From Bordetella petrii (GTDB taxonomy: Bacteria > Pseudomonadota > Gammaproteobacteria > Burkholderiales > Burkholderiaceae_B): a stretch of 64,000 bases of DNA. The notes under the pieces were generated by a model that saw only the letters and a program-made list of their open reading frames with translations, made no database searches and was not told the DNA's origin. The translations under genes and the position numbers were made by a program. The first letter of the stretch is position 1. Every line of letters begins with the position of its first letter. Location: contig NZ_JAFMZZ010000001.1 in assembly GCF_017356245.1 (NCBI RefSeq), forward strand, positions 1,631,698-1,695,697, read 5' to 3'. Shown piece after piece: positions 56,894 to 64,000 of this stretch.

Positions 56894-59800
56894 TTACTTC
56901 AGGGAGCGCAGCACGGCACGCACCGCGTCGGCGCGGGCGGGCACCTGGGGCGCCTTGAATTCGATGCGCAGTTTGTCCTGGCCGGCCAGCCGGATGTGCC
57001 GCTGCTTTTGCACCAGTTCGATGATGCGCAGCGGATCCACGGCGGCCTTGGGGCCGAATTGCAGCAGCGCCTGGGTTTCGCTGGCGTCGATCTTGACGAT
57101 GCCCAGCGGCTGCGCGGCCAGCCGCAGCCGGTGCGTGGTCAGCAGGGTCTGGGCGGCCTCGGGCAGCTTGCCGAAACGGTCGATCAACTCTTCCTGGATG
57201 CGGATCAGGTCGTCTTCGTTGGCGGCATGCGCCAGCCGCTTGTAGATGCCCAGGCGGGCATGCACGTCGGCGCAATAGTCGGCCGGCAGCAGGGCGGGTG
57301 CGTGCAGGTTGACTTCGCAGGCCAGGTTGAAGGGCGCGTCGAGGTCGGGTTCTTCGCCCGCCTTGAGCGCCCGCACCGCTTCGTTGAGCATCTCGTTGTA
57401 CATCGAGAAGCCGATTTCCTGGATATTGCCCGATTGCGATTCGCCCAGCACTTCGCCGGTGCCGCGGATTTCCAGGTCGTGCATGGCCAGGTAGAAGCCC
57501 GAGCCCAGTTCTTCCATGGCCTGGATGGCTTCCAGGCGCTTCTTGGCATTGGCCGTGATGGCGTCTTCGCCCGGCGTCAGCAGGTAGGCATAGGCCTGGT
57601 GGTGCGAACGGCCCACGCGTCCGCGCAGTTGGTGCAGCTGCGCCAGGCCGAAGCGGTCGGCGCGGTGGATGACGATGGTGTTGGCGGTGGGCACGTCGAT
57701 GCCGGTTTCAATGATGGTGGTGCACAACAGCACGTTGTAGCGCTGCTGGTAGAAGCCTTTCATCACCTGTTCGAGCTCGCGCTCGGGCATCTGCCCGTGC
57801 GCCACGGCGATGCGGGCTTCGGGCACCAGCTCTTCCAGGCGGGCCCGGCGGTTGTGGATGGTCTCGACTTCGTTGTGCAGGAAATAGGCCTGGCCGCCGC
57901 GCTTGAGCTCGCGCAGCAGCGCCTCGCGGATGGTGCTGCCGTCTTCGCGGCGCACGAAGGTCTTGATGGCCAGGCGCTTCTGCGGCGCGGTGGCGATCAC
58001 GGAAAAATCGCGGATGCCTTCCAGGGACATGCCCAGGGTGCGCGGGATCGGGGTGGCCGTGAGGGTCAGCACGTCGACCTCGGCGCGCAGCGCTTTCAGG
58101 GCCTCTTTCTGGCGCACGCCGAAGCGGTGTTCTTCGTCGATGATGACCAGGCCCAGGCGCTTGAAGCGCACGTCTTTGGACAGGAGCTTGTGCGTGCCGA
58201 TGACGATGTCGACGCGGCCGTCGTTGATGCCCTGCACGGCGTCGGCCACCTCTTTGGACGAGCGGAAGCGCGACAGCTCGACCACGCGCACCGGCCAGTC
58301 GGCGAAGCGGTCGGCGAAGGTCTGCGCGTGCTGCTCGGCCAGCAGGGTGGTGGGACACAGCAGCGCCACCTGCTTGCCGTTGGCCACGGCCAGGAAGGCG
58401 GCGCGCAGCGCGACTTCGGTCTTGCCGAAGCCCACGTCGCCGCACACCAGGCGGTCCATGGGGCGGCCCGAGGTCATGTCGGCGATGACGGCCTGAATGG
58501 CGGCGCTCTGGTCGGCGGTTTCTTCAAAGCCGAAGCCTTCGGCAAACGCTTCGTAGTCGTTGAGCGGCAGCTTGAACACATAGCCTTCGCGCGCGGCCCG
58601 CTGCGCATACAGGGCCAGCAGCTCGGCGGCGGTGTCGCGCACCTGGCGCGCGGCCTTGCGGCGGGCCTTGTCCCACTGGCCCGAACCCAGCTGGTGCAGC
58701 GGCGCGGCCTCGGGGTCGGCGCCGCTGTAGCGGGCGATGACATGCAACTGCGACACGGGCACGTACAGCGTGCTGCCATTGGCGTATTCGAGATGCAGGA
58801 ATTCCATCTCGCCTTCGCCCATGTCCATGTTGACCAGGCCGTGGTAGCGCCCGATGCCGTGCTGCGCATGCACGACCGGGTCGCCGGCGCGCAGCTCGGA
58901 CAGGTCGCGCACCATGGCCTCGACGTTGCTGGCGCCTTCCTGGTCGCGCCGCCGGCCGCGGCGCGTGGCGCCGGCATGGCCGGGATACAGGTCGTTCTCG
59001 GTCAGGAAGGCCAGGCGCGCCGACGGAATGCCGAAGCCCGCCGACAGCGGCGCGGCAGCCAGCGCGAACGCGGCCTGCGAGGCCAGGAAGGCCTGGATGG
59101 ACTCGGGCTGCTCGTCGGGCGCCAGGCCGAATTCGGCCAGCATCTGCACCAGCGTTTCGCGGCGGCCGGCCGAATCGGCGCACAGCAGCACGCGCGATTC
59201 GCCGCGCGCCAGCAGGGCGCGCAGGCGGGCGACCGGGTCTTCGGCGCGGCGGCTGACGCTGACGTCGGGCACGGCCGAGAAATCGGGGTGGGCGGCGCCA
59301 TCGGCAAGGGCCAGCCGGGCGAATGCCTTGAAGTGCGCGTGCAGGGCTTCGGCGTCGAGGAACAGCGCCTGCGGCGGCAGCACCGGGCGCTCGCGGTCGC
59401 TTTTCAGGAATCCGTAGCGGCTGGCGGTGTCCTGGGTGAAGCGCTGCACGGCGTCATCGATGTCGCCCAGGGTGACGGCGATGGCCTCGGCCGGCAGATA
59501 ATCGAACAGCGTGGCGGTGTCGTCGAAGAACAGCGGCAGATAGTATTCGACGCCCGCGAACGGGATGCCGTTGCCGATGTCTTTGTACGGCAGCGCGCGG
59601 GACGGATCGCCTTCGAATTCTTCGCGAAAGCGCGCGCGGAAGCGGTTGCGCGCGGCCTCGTCCATGGGGAATTCGCGGCCGGGCAGCAGTTGCACTTCGC
59701 GCACCGGGTACAGGCTGCGCTGGGTATCCACGTCGAAACTGCGGATGGATTCGATTTCGTCGTCGAACAGGTCCAGCCGGTAGGGCACCGCCGAGCCCAT

Positions 59801-60358
59801 GGGGAACAGGTCGATCAGGCCGCCGCGCAGGCAGAATTCGCCCGGCGCCGTCACCTGCGTGACATGGGTGTAGTTGGCCAGGGTCAGCTGCGCGCGCAGC
59901 GCGGCTTCGTCCAGGCGGTCTTTCTGCTTGAACGAAAACGTGTAGGCGGCCAGGAACGACGGCGGCGCCAGCCGGTACAGCGCCGTGGTCACCGGCACCA
60001 GCAGCACGTCCACGGTGTGCTGCATCAGCGCGTGCAGGGTGTGCAGCCGCTCGGACACCAGGTCCTGGTGCGGCGAGAAAGCGTCGTAGGGCAGGGTTTC
60101 CCAGTCGGGCAGCTGGCGCACCCGCAGTTCGGGGGCGAATTGCGGAATTTCGTCGGCCAGGCGCTGGGCTTCGAGCGGCGCGGCGGCCAGCACGACCAGC
60201 GGGCGCGCCGCCTGGCGGGCAAGGTCGGCCAGCAGCCAGGCATCGCCCGAGCCGGGCGGGCGCGGCTGGACATAGCGGGCGCCGGGTTTCAGGGCGGACA
60301 GCGTGGCGGCAGTGGCGGGTACCCGCGGAGCCGCGTCGAGAAGAGAGGAATCGGACAT
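56894..60358 (-). CDS. mfd: Transcription-repair coupling factor
   Basis: 1154 residues, close to the 1148 of E. coli. Domains in order: UvrB-homologous N-terminal modules, the RNA polymerase-interacting domain around 480-560, the RecG-like translocase with Walker A GDVGFGKTEVALRAAF and DEEH box (IIDEEHRFGVRQKE), then the TRG motif region and the C-terminal domain that blocks UvrA binding. It removes stalled RNA polymerase and recruits UvrA. An open frame on the opposite strand along its whole length is an artefact of high GC. Confidence 0.97.
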   Translation of the reverse strand: MSDSSLLDAAPRVPATAATLSALKPGARYVQPRPPGSGDAWLLADLARQAARPLVVLAAAPLEAQRLADEIPQFAPELRVRQLPDWETLPYDAFSPHQDLVSERLHTLHALMQHTVDVLLVPVTTALYRLAPPSFLAAYTFSFKQKDRLDEAALRAQLTLANYTHVTQVTAPGEFCLRGGLIDLFPMGSAVPYRLDLFDDEIESIRSFDVDTQRSLYPVREVQLLPGREFPMDEAARNRFRARFREEFEGDPSRALPYKDIGNGIPFAGVEYYLPLFFDDTATLFDYLPAEAIAVTLGDIDDAVQRFTQDTASRYGFLKSDRERPVLPPQALFLDAEALHAHFKAFARLALADGAAHPDFSAVPDVSVSRRAEDPVARLRALLARGESRVLLCADSAGRRETLVQMLAEFGLAPDEQPESIQAFLASQAAFALAAAPLSAGFGIPSARLAFLTENDLYPGHAGATRRGRRRDQEGASNVEAMVRDLSELRAGDPVVHAQHGIGRYHGLVNMDMGEGEMEFLHLEYANGSTLYVPVSQLHVIARYSGADPEAAPLHQLGSGQWDKARRKAARQVRDTAAELLALYAQRAAREGYVFKLPLNDYEAFAEGFGFEETADQSAAIQAVIADMTSGRPMDRLVCGDVGFGKTEVALRAAFLAVANGKQVALLCPTTLLAEQHAQTFADRFADWPVRVVELSRFRSSKEVADAVQGINDGRVDIVIGTHKLLSKDVRFKRLGLVIIDEEHRFGVRQKEALKALRAEVDVLTLTATPIPRTLGMSLEGIRDFSVIATAPQKRLAIKTFVRREDGSTIREALLRELKRGGQAYFLHNEVETIHNRRARLEELVPEARIAVAHGQMPERELEQVMKGFYQQRYNVLLCTTIIETGIDVPTANTIVIHRADRFGLAQLHQLRGRVGRSHHQAYAYLLTPGEDAITANAKKRLEAIQAMEELGSGFYLAMHDLEIRGTGEVLGESQSGNIQEIGFSMYNEMLNEAVRALKAGEEPDLDAPFNLACEVNLHAPALLPADYCADVHARLGIYKRLAHAANEDDLIRIQEELIDRFGKLPEAAQTLLTTHRLRLAAQPLGIVKIDASETQALLQFGPKAAVDPLRIIELVQKQRHIRLAGQDKLRIEFKAPQVPARADAVRAVLRSLK

Positions 60359-60387
60359 CAGGCCGAAGATTATAAAATCTCCCGGCC

Positions 60388-61065
60388 ATGACTGATTCTT
60401 TGATCGCTATCGTGCCCGCGGCCGGCGTGGGCCAGCGTGCCGGCCGGCCCGGCGCGCCCGACCTGCCCAAGCAATACCGGATGCTGGCCGGCCAGCCCAT
60501 GCTGCGGCGGGCGGTGGCCGCGCTGCTGGCCGATGCGCGCATCGGCCAGGTGCGCGTGGCGGTCTCGCCCGGCGACGAACGGGCCGGGCCCGCCCTGGCC
60601 GGCCTGCCGCGCACGGTGTGCCGGCCCTGCGGCGGCCCGACGCGCGCCGCCACGGTTGCCGCGGCGCTGGCCGACAGCGGCGCCGCCGACGGCGACTGGA
60701 TCCTGGTGCACGATGCCGCGCGGCCGGGCCTGCCGCCCGATGCGCTGGCGCGCCTGATCGACGCCTGCCTGGCCGATGCGGTGGGCGGCCTGCTGGCCCT
60801 GCCGGTGGCCGATACCGTCAAGGCGGGCGGGCCGCGCGTGCGGGCCACGCTCGACCGCGACGGCCTGTGGCTGGCCCAGACCCCTCAGATGTTCCGCGCG
60901 GGCGTGCTGCGCGCCGCCCTGGCCGCGGCGGCCGGCGGCGCGGTTACCGACGAGGCCTCGGCCATCGAGGCGGCCGGCCATGCGCCGCTGCTGGTGCCGG
61001 GCGCCATGCGCAACTTCAAGGTCACCTGGCCCGACGATTTCGAACTGATGGAAAAATGGCTATGA
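60388..61065 (+). CDS. ispD: 2-C-methyl-D-erythritol 4-phosphate cytidylyltransferase
   Basis: 225 residues, third step of the MEP isoprenoid pathway. [12 protein letters not shown] at 7-18 and [14 protein letters not shown] contain the CTP-binding and catalytic Arg/Lys, and VHDAARP plus VADTVK are the remaining active-site motifs. It is divergent from mfd with only 29 bp between start codons (ATTATAAAAT in the gap), so promoters must reach into coding sequence. Overlaps ispF. Confidence 0.95.
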   Translation: MTDSLIAIVPAAGVGQRAGRPGAPDLPKQYRMLAGQPMLRRAVAALLADARIGQVRVAVSPGDERAGPALAGLPRTVCRPCGGPTRAATVAAALADSGAADGDWILVHDAARPGLPPDALARLIDACLADAVGGLLALPVADTVKAGGPRVRATLDRDGLWLAQTPQMFRAGVLRAALAAAAGGAVTDEASAIEAAGHAPLLVPGAMRNFKVTWPDDFELMEKWL

Positions 61066-61550
61066 CTGTTCCTTTTCGCGTCGGGCAAGGCTACGACGTG
61101 CACGCCCTGGTCACGGGCCGGCCGCTGATCATAGGCGGCGTCACGATTCCGCATACCCACGGGCTGCAGGGGCATTCCGACGCCGACGTGCTGCTGCACG
61201 CGGTGACCGACGCCCTGCTGGGCGCGGCGGGCCTGGGCGACATCGGCCGCCACTTTCCGGACACCGATCCGGCCTATCGCGGCGCCGATAGCCGCGTGCT
61301 GCTGCGCGGCGCCGTTGCCAAGGTGCGCGCGGCCGGCTGGGCGCCGGTAAACATCGACGCCACCGTGCATGCGCAGGCGCCCAAGATCGGGCCGCACGCG
61401 GCGGCCATGGCGGCCAATATCGCGGCCGACGTGGGCATCGACGGCGCGGCGGTCAACATCAAGGCCAAGACCAACGAAGGGCTGGGCTACCTGGGCCGCA
61501 AGGAAGGCATCGCGGCCACCGTGGTGGCCCTGCTGGCGCAAGTGCCATAA
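61062..61550 (+). CDS. ispF: 2-C-methyl-D-erythritol 2,4-cyclodiphosphate synthase
   Basis: 162 residues. Zinc ligands D12, H14 (GQGYDVH) and H46 ([11 protein letters not shown]), with the [15 protein letters not shown] motif near the C-terminus. Fifth step of the MEP pathway. The ATG at 61062 overlaps the ispD stop (ATGA); an ATG two codons earlier (61056) is also possible. The ispD-ispF pair is a standard proteobacterial arrangement. Confidence 0.95.
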   Translation: MTVPFRVGQGYDVHALVTGRPLIIGGVTIPHTHGLQGHSDADVLLHAVTDALLGAAGLGDIGRHFPDTDPAYRGADSRVLLRGAVAKVRAAGWAPVNIDATVHAQAPKIGPHAAAMAANIAADVGIDGAAVNIKAKTNEGLGYLGRKEGIAATVVALLAQVP

Positions 61551-61555
61551 CGCAC

Positions 61556-61579
61556 AAGCCCGGCACAGGGCCGGGCTTG
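61556..61579 (+). terminator. Hairpin after ispF
   Basis: CAAGCCGGC and GCCGGGCTTG pair with one bulged base around an ACAGG loop, 6 bp past the ispF stop. No T-run, but a second palindrome follows at 61588, so the pair together probably separates the convergent ispF and ahpD genes. Confidence 0.55.
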
Positions 61580-61587
61580 CATGAGGC

Positions 61588-61621
61588 AGGTGCCTGACAC
61601 CCCATAGAAGTGTCAGACACC
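61588..61621. repeat. Dispersed palindromic repeat, copy 2
   Basis: AGGTGCCTGACACC, ATAGAA-type spacer, then GTGTCAGACACC: the same design and TGTCAGACACC core as the element at 26267-26299, with one arm mismatch. It lies between convergent ispF and ahpD, 15 bp from the ahpD stop. Confidence 0.7.
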
Positions 61622-61635
61622 GGGGGCGCTGCTGC

Positions 61636-62154
61636 TTACTTGCCCTGCGCCGCCAGCGACAGGGCCGCGGCGTTGACGACCGCCGCAATGCGGCCGACGT
61701 CGCGCAGCTGCTCGACGCTGAGGCCGTCGTTCTTCAGGTTTTCGTAGTGCGACTGCACGCAGAAGTGGCACTTGCCAATAATGGATGCGGCCAGCGCGAA
61801 CAACTCGAAGCGCTTCTTGTCCACGCCGCCGTGGGTGGCGTAGGCATTCATGCGCAGCTGGGCCGGCAGGCTCTTGAGCTGGGCATCGCCGCTCATTTCG
61901 ACATACGGGTACCAGACGTTGTTCATGCCCATCAGGGCCGACGCGGTCAGGGCGGCGTTGGCGTCGGTTTCCGACAGGCCGCTCTTGAAGGCTTCGATCA
62001 GCACCGGGCTGCGCGCCGCGAAGGCGGCCGACAGGGCGGCGCCCACCGCGTCTTCCGGGGCCAGCGTGGAACGGGCGATGACGCCATCCAGATTCAGGCG
62101 GATATCTTTGGCCCAATCCGGCAGCTGTTCTTTGATCGCTGAAAGGAATTCCAT
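61636..62154 (-). CDS. ahpD: Alkyl hydroperoxidase AhpD
   Basis: 172 residues of the carboxymuconolactone decarboxylase fold. The redox centre is C129-H-F-C132 with H136 (CHFCVQSH), the AhpD proton-relay motif. AhpD recycles oxidised AhpC in place of AhpF in many bacteria. It follows ahpC on the same strand, separated by a 55-bp gap with a hairpin. No strong ribosome-binding site is visible before the ATG. Confidence 0.92.
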   Translation of the reverse strand: MEFLSAIKEQLPDWAKDIRLNLDGVIARSTLAPEDAVGAALSAAFAARSPVLIEAFKSGLSETDANAALTASALMGMNNVWYPYVEMSGDAQLKSLPAQLRMNAYATHGGVDKKRFELFALAASIIGKCHFCVQSHYENLKNDGLSVEQLRDVGRIAAVVNAAALSLAAQGK

Positions 62155-62183
62155 AGTTTTTACCTATAATCTGGAGCAGGAAA

Positions 62184-62202
62184 GGCCCGGACGAACCGGG
62201 CC
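62184..62202 (-). terminator. Weak hairpin between ahpC and ahpD
   Basis: GGCCCGG and CCGGGCC form a 7-bp stem around ACGAA (TTCGT on the coding strand), followed by TTTCC on the leftward transcript. It may attenuate ahpD relative to ahpC. Confidence 0.5.
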
Positions 62203-62209
62203 GGGGGTA

Positions 62210-62758
62210 TTACAGCGTCGCGCCGCCCACGGTGCGGTTGCACGGGCAGAGCTCATCGGTTTGCAGGCCGTCGAGCAGGCGCAGCACTTCTTCGGGGTTG
62301 CGGCCGACGTTCAGGTTGTTCACCGACACGTGCTGGATGGTGTTGTCCGGGTCGACGATGAACGTGGCGCGCAGGGCGACGCCTTCGTTCTTGTCGCGCA
62401 CGCCGAGCTGGTCAACCAGCGAACCGGTGGTGTCGCCGAATTGATAGTGACCCAGCTTGTTCAGGTCGGGGTGCTCGCGGCGCCAGGCCAGCTTGACGAA
62501 TTCGTTGTCGACCGAACCGCCCAGCAGGACGGCGTCGCGGTCTTCGAAATCTTTGGCCAGCTTGTTGAAGCCGACGATTTCGGTGGGGCAGACGAACGTG
62601 AAGTCTTTCGGGTAGAAGTAGATCACCTTCCACTTGCCGGGAAACGAGCTTTCGGTGATGTCTTCGAACGCCGAAACGCCGTTTTCTTCGTGCTGGTTGA
62701 AGCCGGGTTTGACGCCGGTGACCTTGAAGGGCTCGAGTTTATCGCCAACAGTTTTCAT
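62210..62758 (-). CDS. ahpC: Alkyl hydroperoxide reductase subunit C (peroxiredoxin)
   Basis: 182 residues of the AhpC/Prx1 type, reducing hydrogen peroxide and organic peroxides. Peroxidatic C57 in FTFVCPTE; C171 and C173 near the C-terminus (ELCPCNR) provide the resolving thiols. The sequence resembles the AhpC form that partners AhpD rather than AhpF, consistent with the adjacent gene. A sigma-70-like promoter lies at 62809-62836. Confidence 0.95.
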   Translation of the reverse strand: MKTVGDKLEPFKVTGVKPGFNQHEENGVSAFEDITESSFPGKWKVIYFYPKDFTFVCPTEIVGFNKLAKDFEDRDAVLLGGSVDNEFVKLAWRREHPDLNKLGHYQFGDTTGSLVDQLGVRDKNEGVALRATFIVDPDNTIQHVSVNNLNVGRNPEEVLRLLDGLQTDELCPCNRTVGGATL

Positions 62759-62808
62759 GAGTACTCCCGTAGTTGTTGGGTGGATGAAGGCACTGCCTCA
62801 AACCCCAA

Positions 62809-62836
62809 ATTCTACGCTATTGGCTATCGCTGTCTA
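62809..62836 (-). promoter_or_regulatory. Predicted ahpC promoter
   Basis: On the minus strand, TAGACA (62831-62836), a 16-bp spacer and TAGAAT (62809-62814), each one mismatch from consensus. The spacer and -35 area contain GATAG and ATAG repeats in the style of OxyR half-sites. It straddles the last codons of the upstream kinase gene, whose stop is at 62817. Confidence 0.55.
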
Positions 62837-64000
62837 ATTGATAATTTCTAAATTTGGCTTTGGGGATCTCTATGCGCGCGGTCAGTCCGCCGCCGGGCCG
62901 CGCCAGCATTTTCAGCGAGCCGCCCACGTGCTTGAGCAGGCGCTCGACGATGGCCAGGCCCAGGCCGGCGCCGCTGACGCCGGTGCGGGCGGCCTCGCCG
63001 CGCGAGAACGGCCGCAGCAGGCGGTCGACCTCTTCGGGCGCGATGCCGGGCCCGCGGTCGGACACTTCGATGACCAGGGTGCTGCCCTCGGCATGCAGGC
63101 TCATGCTCAGATGCGCCTGGCCGTCGGTAGAGCGGCCGTAGCGGCGGGCGTTTTCGATCAGGTTGCTGACCACCCGTTTCAGGTCCAGGGCGGTAATGCG
63201 GGCGCGCAGGCCCGGCTCGATGGCCGCGTCGAGCTCGCCTCCCATGGAGGCGGTGTGGCTGCGTTCGCGCTCGTACAGGTCGGCCAGCACGGCCGAGATG
63301 TCGGTGGCCATTTGCGGCAGGGTGCCGGCCGGGCGGGCGTATTCCATCAACTGCCCGATGCTGTGGTCGATTTGCCCGAGGTCTTCGTCGATGGCCTGCC
63401 GGGCGTCTTCCGAGACGCCGCTCATTTCGATTTCCAGGCGCATGCGCGCCAGCGGCGTGCGCAGGTCGTGCGAAATGCCGGCCAGCATCAGTTCGCGGTC
63501 GGCCTCGGTTTGCCGCAGGTCTTTGGCCATGCGGTTGAATGATGCGTTCAGGTCGCGGATTTCGAGCGGCCCCTGCTCGGGCAGGGGGGCCGGCGTCTCG
63601 CCGCGCGACAGCACCTGCGCGGCCCGCGCCAGGCGCGACAGCGGCCGGTTGACGAACCCCACGCTGACCGCGGCGCCCACCAGCGACAGCAGCAGGGCGG
63701 TGGCGCCCCAACCCAGCCATTCGATGCCGCCGGTCAGGCCGATCTGTTCCCGTTCGAAGACCAGCCAGTACAGGTCCTGGTTGATCTGGAAGCTGACCCA
63801 GAAGCCCGGTACCTGGTTCACCCCCCAGGAAATCTGGGTTTCGGGGCCGAACCGGGTACGTATGTGCTGGGCGACCCGCTGCCAGTAGTTGTCGTCGGGC
63901 AGGGCTTCGGTGAAGTCGGTGACTTCGCGCGGATAGACCTGGATGCCTTCGTTGGTGGCCAGGTCGAGCAGCAGTTTGCTGCGCTCGGCGTCGTTGGAAT
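62817..64000 (-). CDS. Sensor histidine kinase, EnvZ/RisS-like, C-terminal part
   Basis: The frame is open to the right edge, leaving about 394 residues of the C-terminal part. Visible: a periplasmic segment (GIQVYPREVTDFTEALPDD and onwards), a membrane helix (WGATALLLSLVGAAVSVGFV), HAMP, a DHp helix with ISHDLRTPLARMRLE (H-box), N-box NLIENARRYG, G1 DRGPGIAPEE and G2 GAGLGLAIV. Closest in layout to EnvZ and to RisS of Bordetella, which I recall lying beside ahpC. The response regulator gene would be outside the window. Apparent internal starts are not the true N-terminus. Confidence 0.9.
   Translation of the reverse strand, partial: SNDAERSKLLLDLATNEGIQVYPREVTDFTEALPDDNYWQRVAQHIRTRFGPETQISWGVNQVPGFWVSFQINQDLYWLVFEREQIGLTGGIEWLGWGATALLLSLVGAAVSVGFVNRPLSRLARAAQVLSRGETPAPLPEQGPLEIRDLNASFNRMAKDLRQTEADRELMLAGISHDLRTPLARMRLEIEMSGVSEDARQAIDEDLGQIDHSIGQLMEYARPAGTLPQMATDISAVLADLYERERSHTASMGGELDAAIEPGLRARITALDLKRVVSNLIENARRYGRSTDGQAHLSMSLHAEGSTLVIEVSDRGPGIAPEEVDRLLRPFSRGEAARTGVSGAGLGLAIVERLLKHVGGSLKMLARPGGGLTARIEIPKAKFRNYQLDSDSQ

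Noticed and set aside
56996..60391. Open frame of more than 1100 codons antisense to mfd
   Set aside because: The opposite strand encodes full-length Mfd with all helicase motifs; the antisense product has no recognisable domain.

Overview
The window looks like chromosomal DNA of a high-GC betaproteobacterium of the family Alcaligenaceae, close to Bordetella or Achromobacter. The grounds are a complete nuo operon with separate nuoC and nuoD and a DUF2818 gene at its tail, a Gram-negative trimeric porin directly upstream of nuoA, a serB-mfd / ispD-ispF / ahpD-ahpC / RisS-like kinase block, and three Bug-type (TctC) solute receptors, a family greatly expanded in Bordetella. No rRNA, tRNA, CRISPR array, prophage or insertion sequence was seen, and I saw no broken frame in the main genes.

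Region 1 (1-6.9 kb) holds unrelated housekeeping and stress genes: a partial DUF35 protein, cytochrome b561, a CigR-like protein, manganese catalase, a DUF763 protein, an amino acid permease, a 46-residue small ORF and a DUF4142 protein.

Region 2 (6.97-22.09 kb) is the most notable accessory block, probably one catabolic gene set run by an FCD-type GntR regulator at 9695-10399. A leftward arm encodes an MBL-fold lactonase-like hydrolase, an SDR and a 3-hydroxyisobutyrate-dehydrogenase-like enzyme. A rightward arm encodes two dissimilar MmgE/PrpD enzymes, a Bug receptor, a second SDR and a LivHMGFK-type ABC importer in which LivM and LivG are fused. After a strong terminator come a PcaC-like decarboxylase-family protein, a second HIBADH-like enzyme, a cupin and a NIPSNAP protein. 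A 12-bp element, ATTGTAT[T/G]AT[A/T]G, occurs at the three promoter regions of this block. The substrate cannot be named from sequence; an organic acid, possibly cyclic or polycarboxylic, is the best guess.

Region 3 (22.1-25.8 kb) is a sulfatase-Bug pair divergent from a LysR regulator. Region 4 (26.3-30.8 kb) is a second catabolic module: a perfect 20-bp operator-like palindrome, a Bug receptor, a UTRA-type GntR regulator, LeuC-like and LeuD-like hydro-lyase subunits and a PEP mutase/isocitrate lyase-family lyase. That layout would fit dehydration and cleavage of an alkylated malate or citrate. Region 5 (30.9-36.9 kb) holds cytochrome b561, an MFS transporter, a lipid-kinase/metallophosphoesterase/PAP2 run, and a TetR-PaaI-dehydrogenase fragment operon.

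Region 6 (37.3-56.0 kb) is the conserved core: porin, nuoABCDEFGHIJKLMN, DUF2818, and a TonB-dependent siderophore receptor behind a Fur-like box. Region 7 (56.0-64.0 kb) contains serB and mfd, ispD-ispF divergent from mfd, then ahpD, ahpC and a partial EnvZ/RisS-like sensor kinase cut by the window edge.

Most genes sit in tight operons with 4-bp ATGA overlaps or gaps under 60 bp. Several convergent pairs are separated by GC-rich hairpins, and two copies of a dispersed palindrome (core TGTCAGACACC) lie in intergenic regions.
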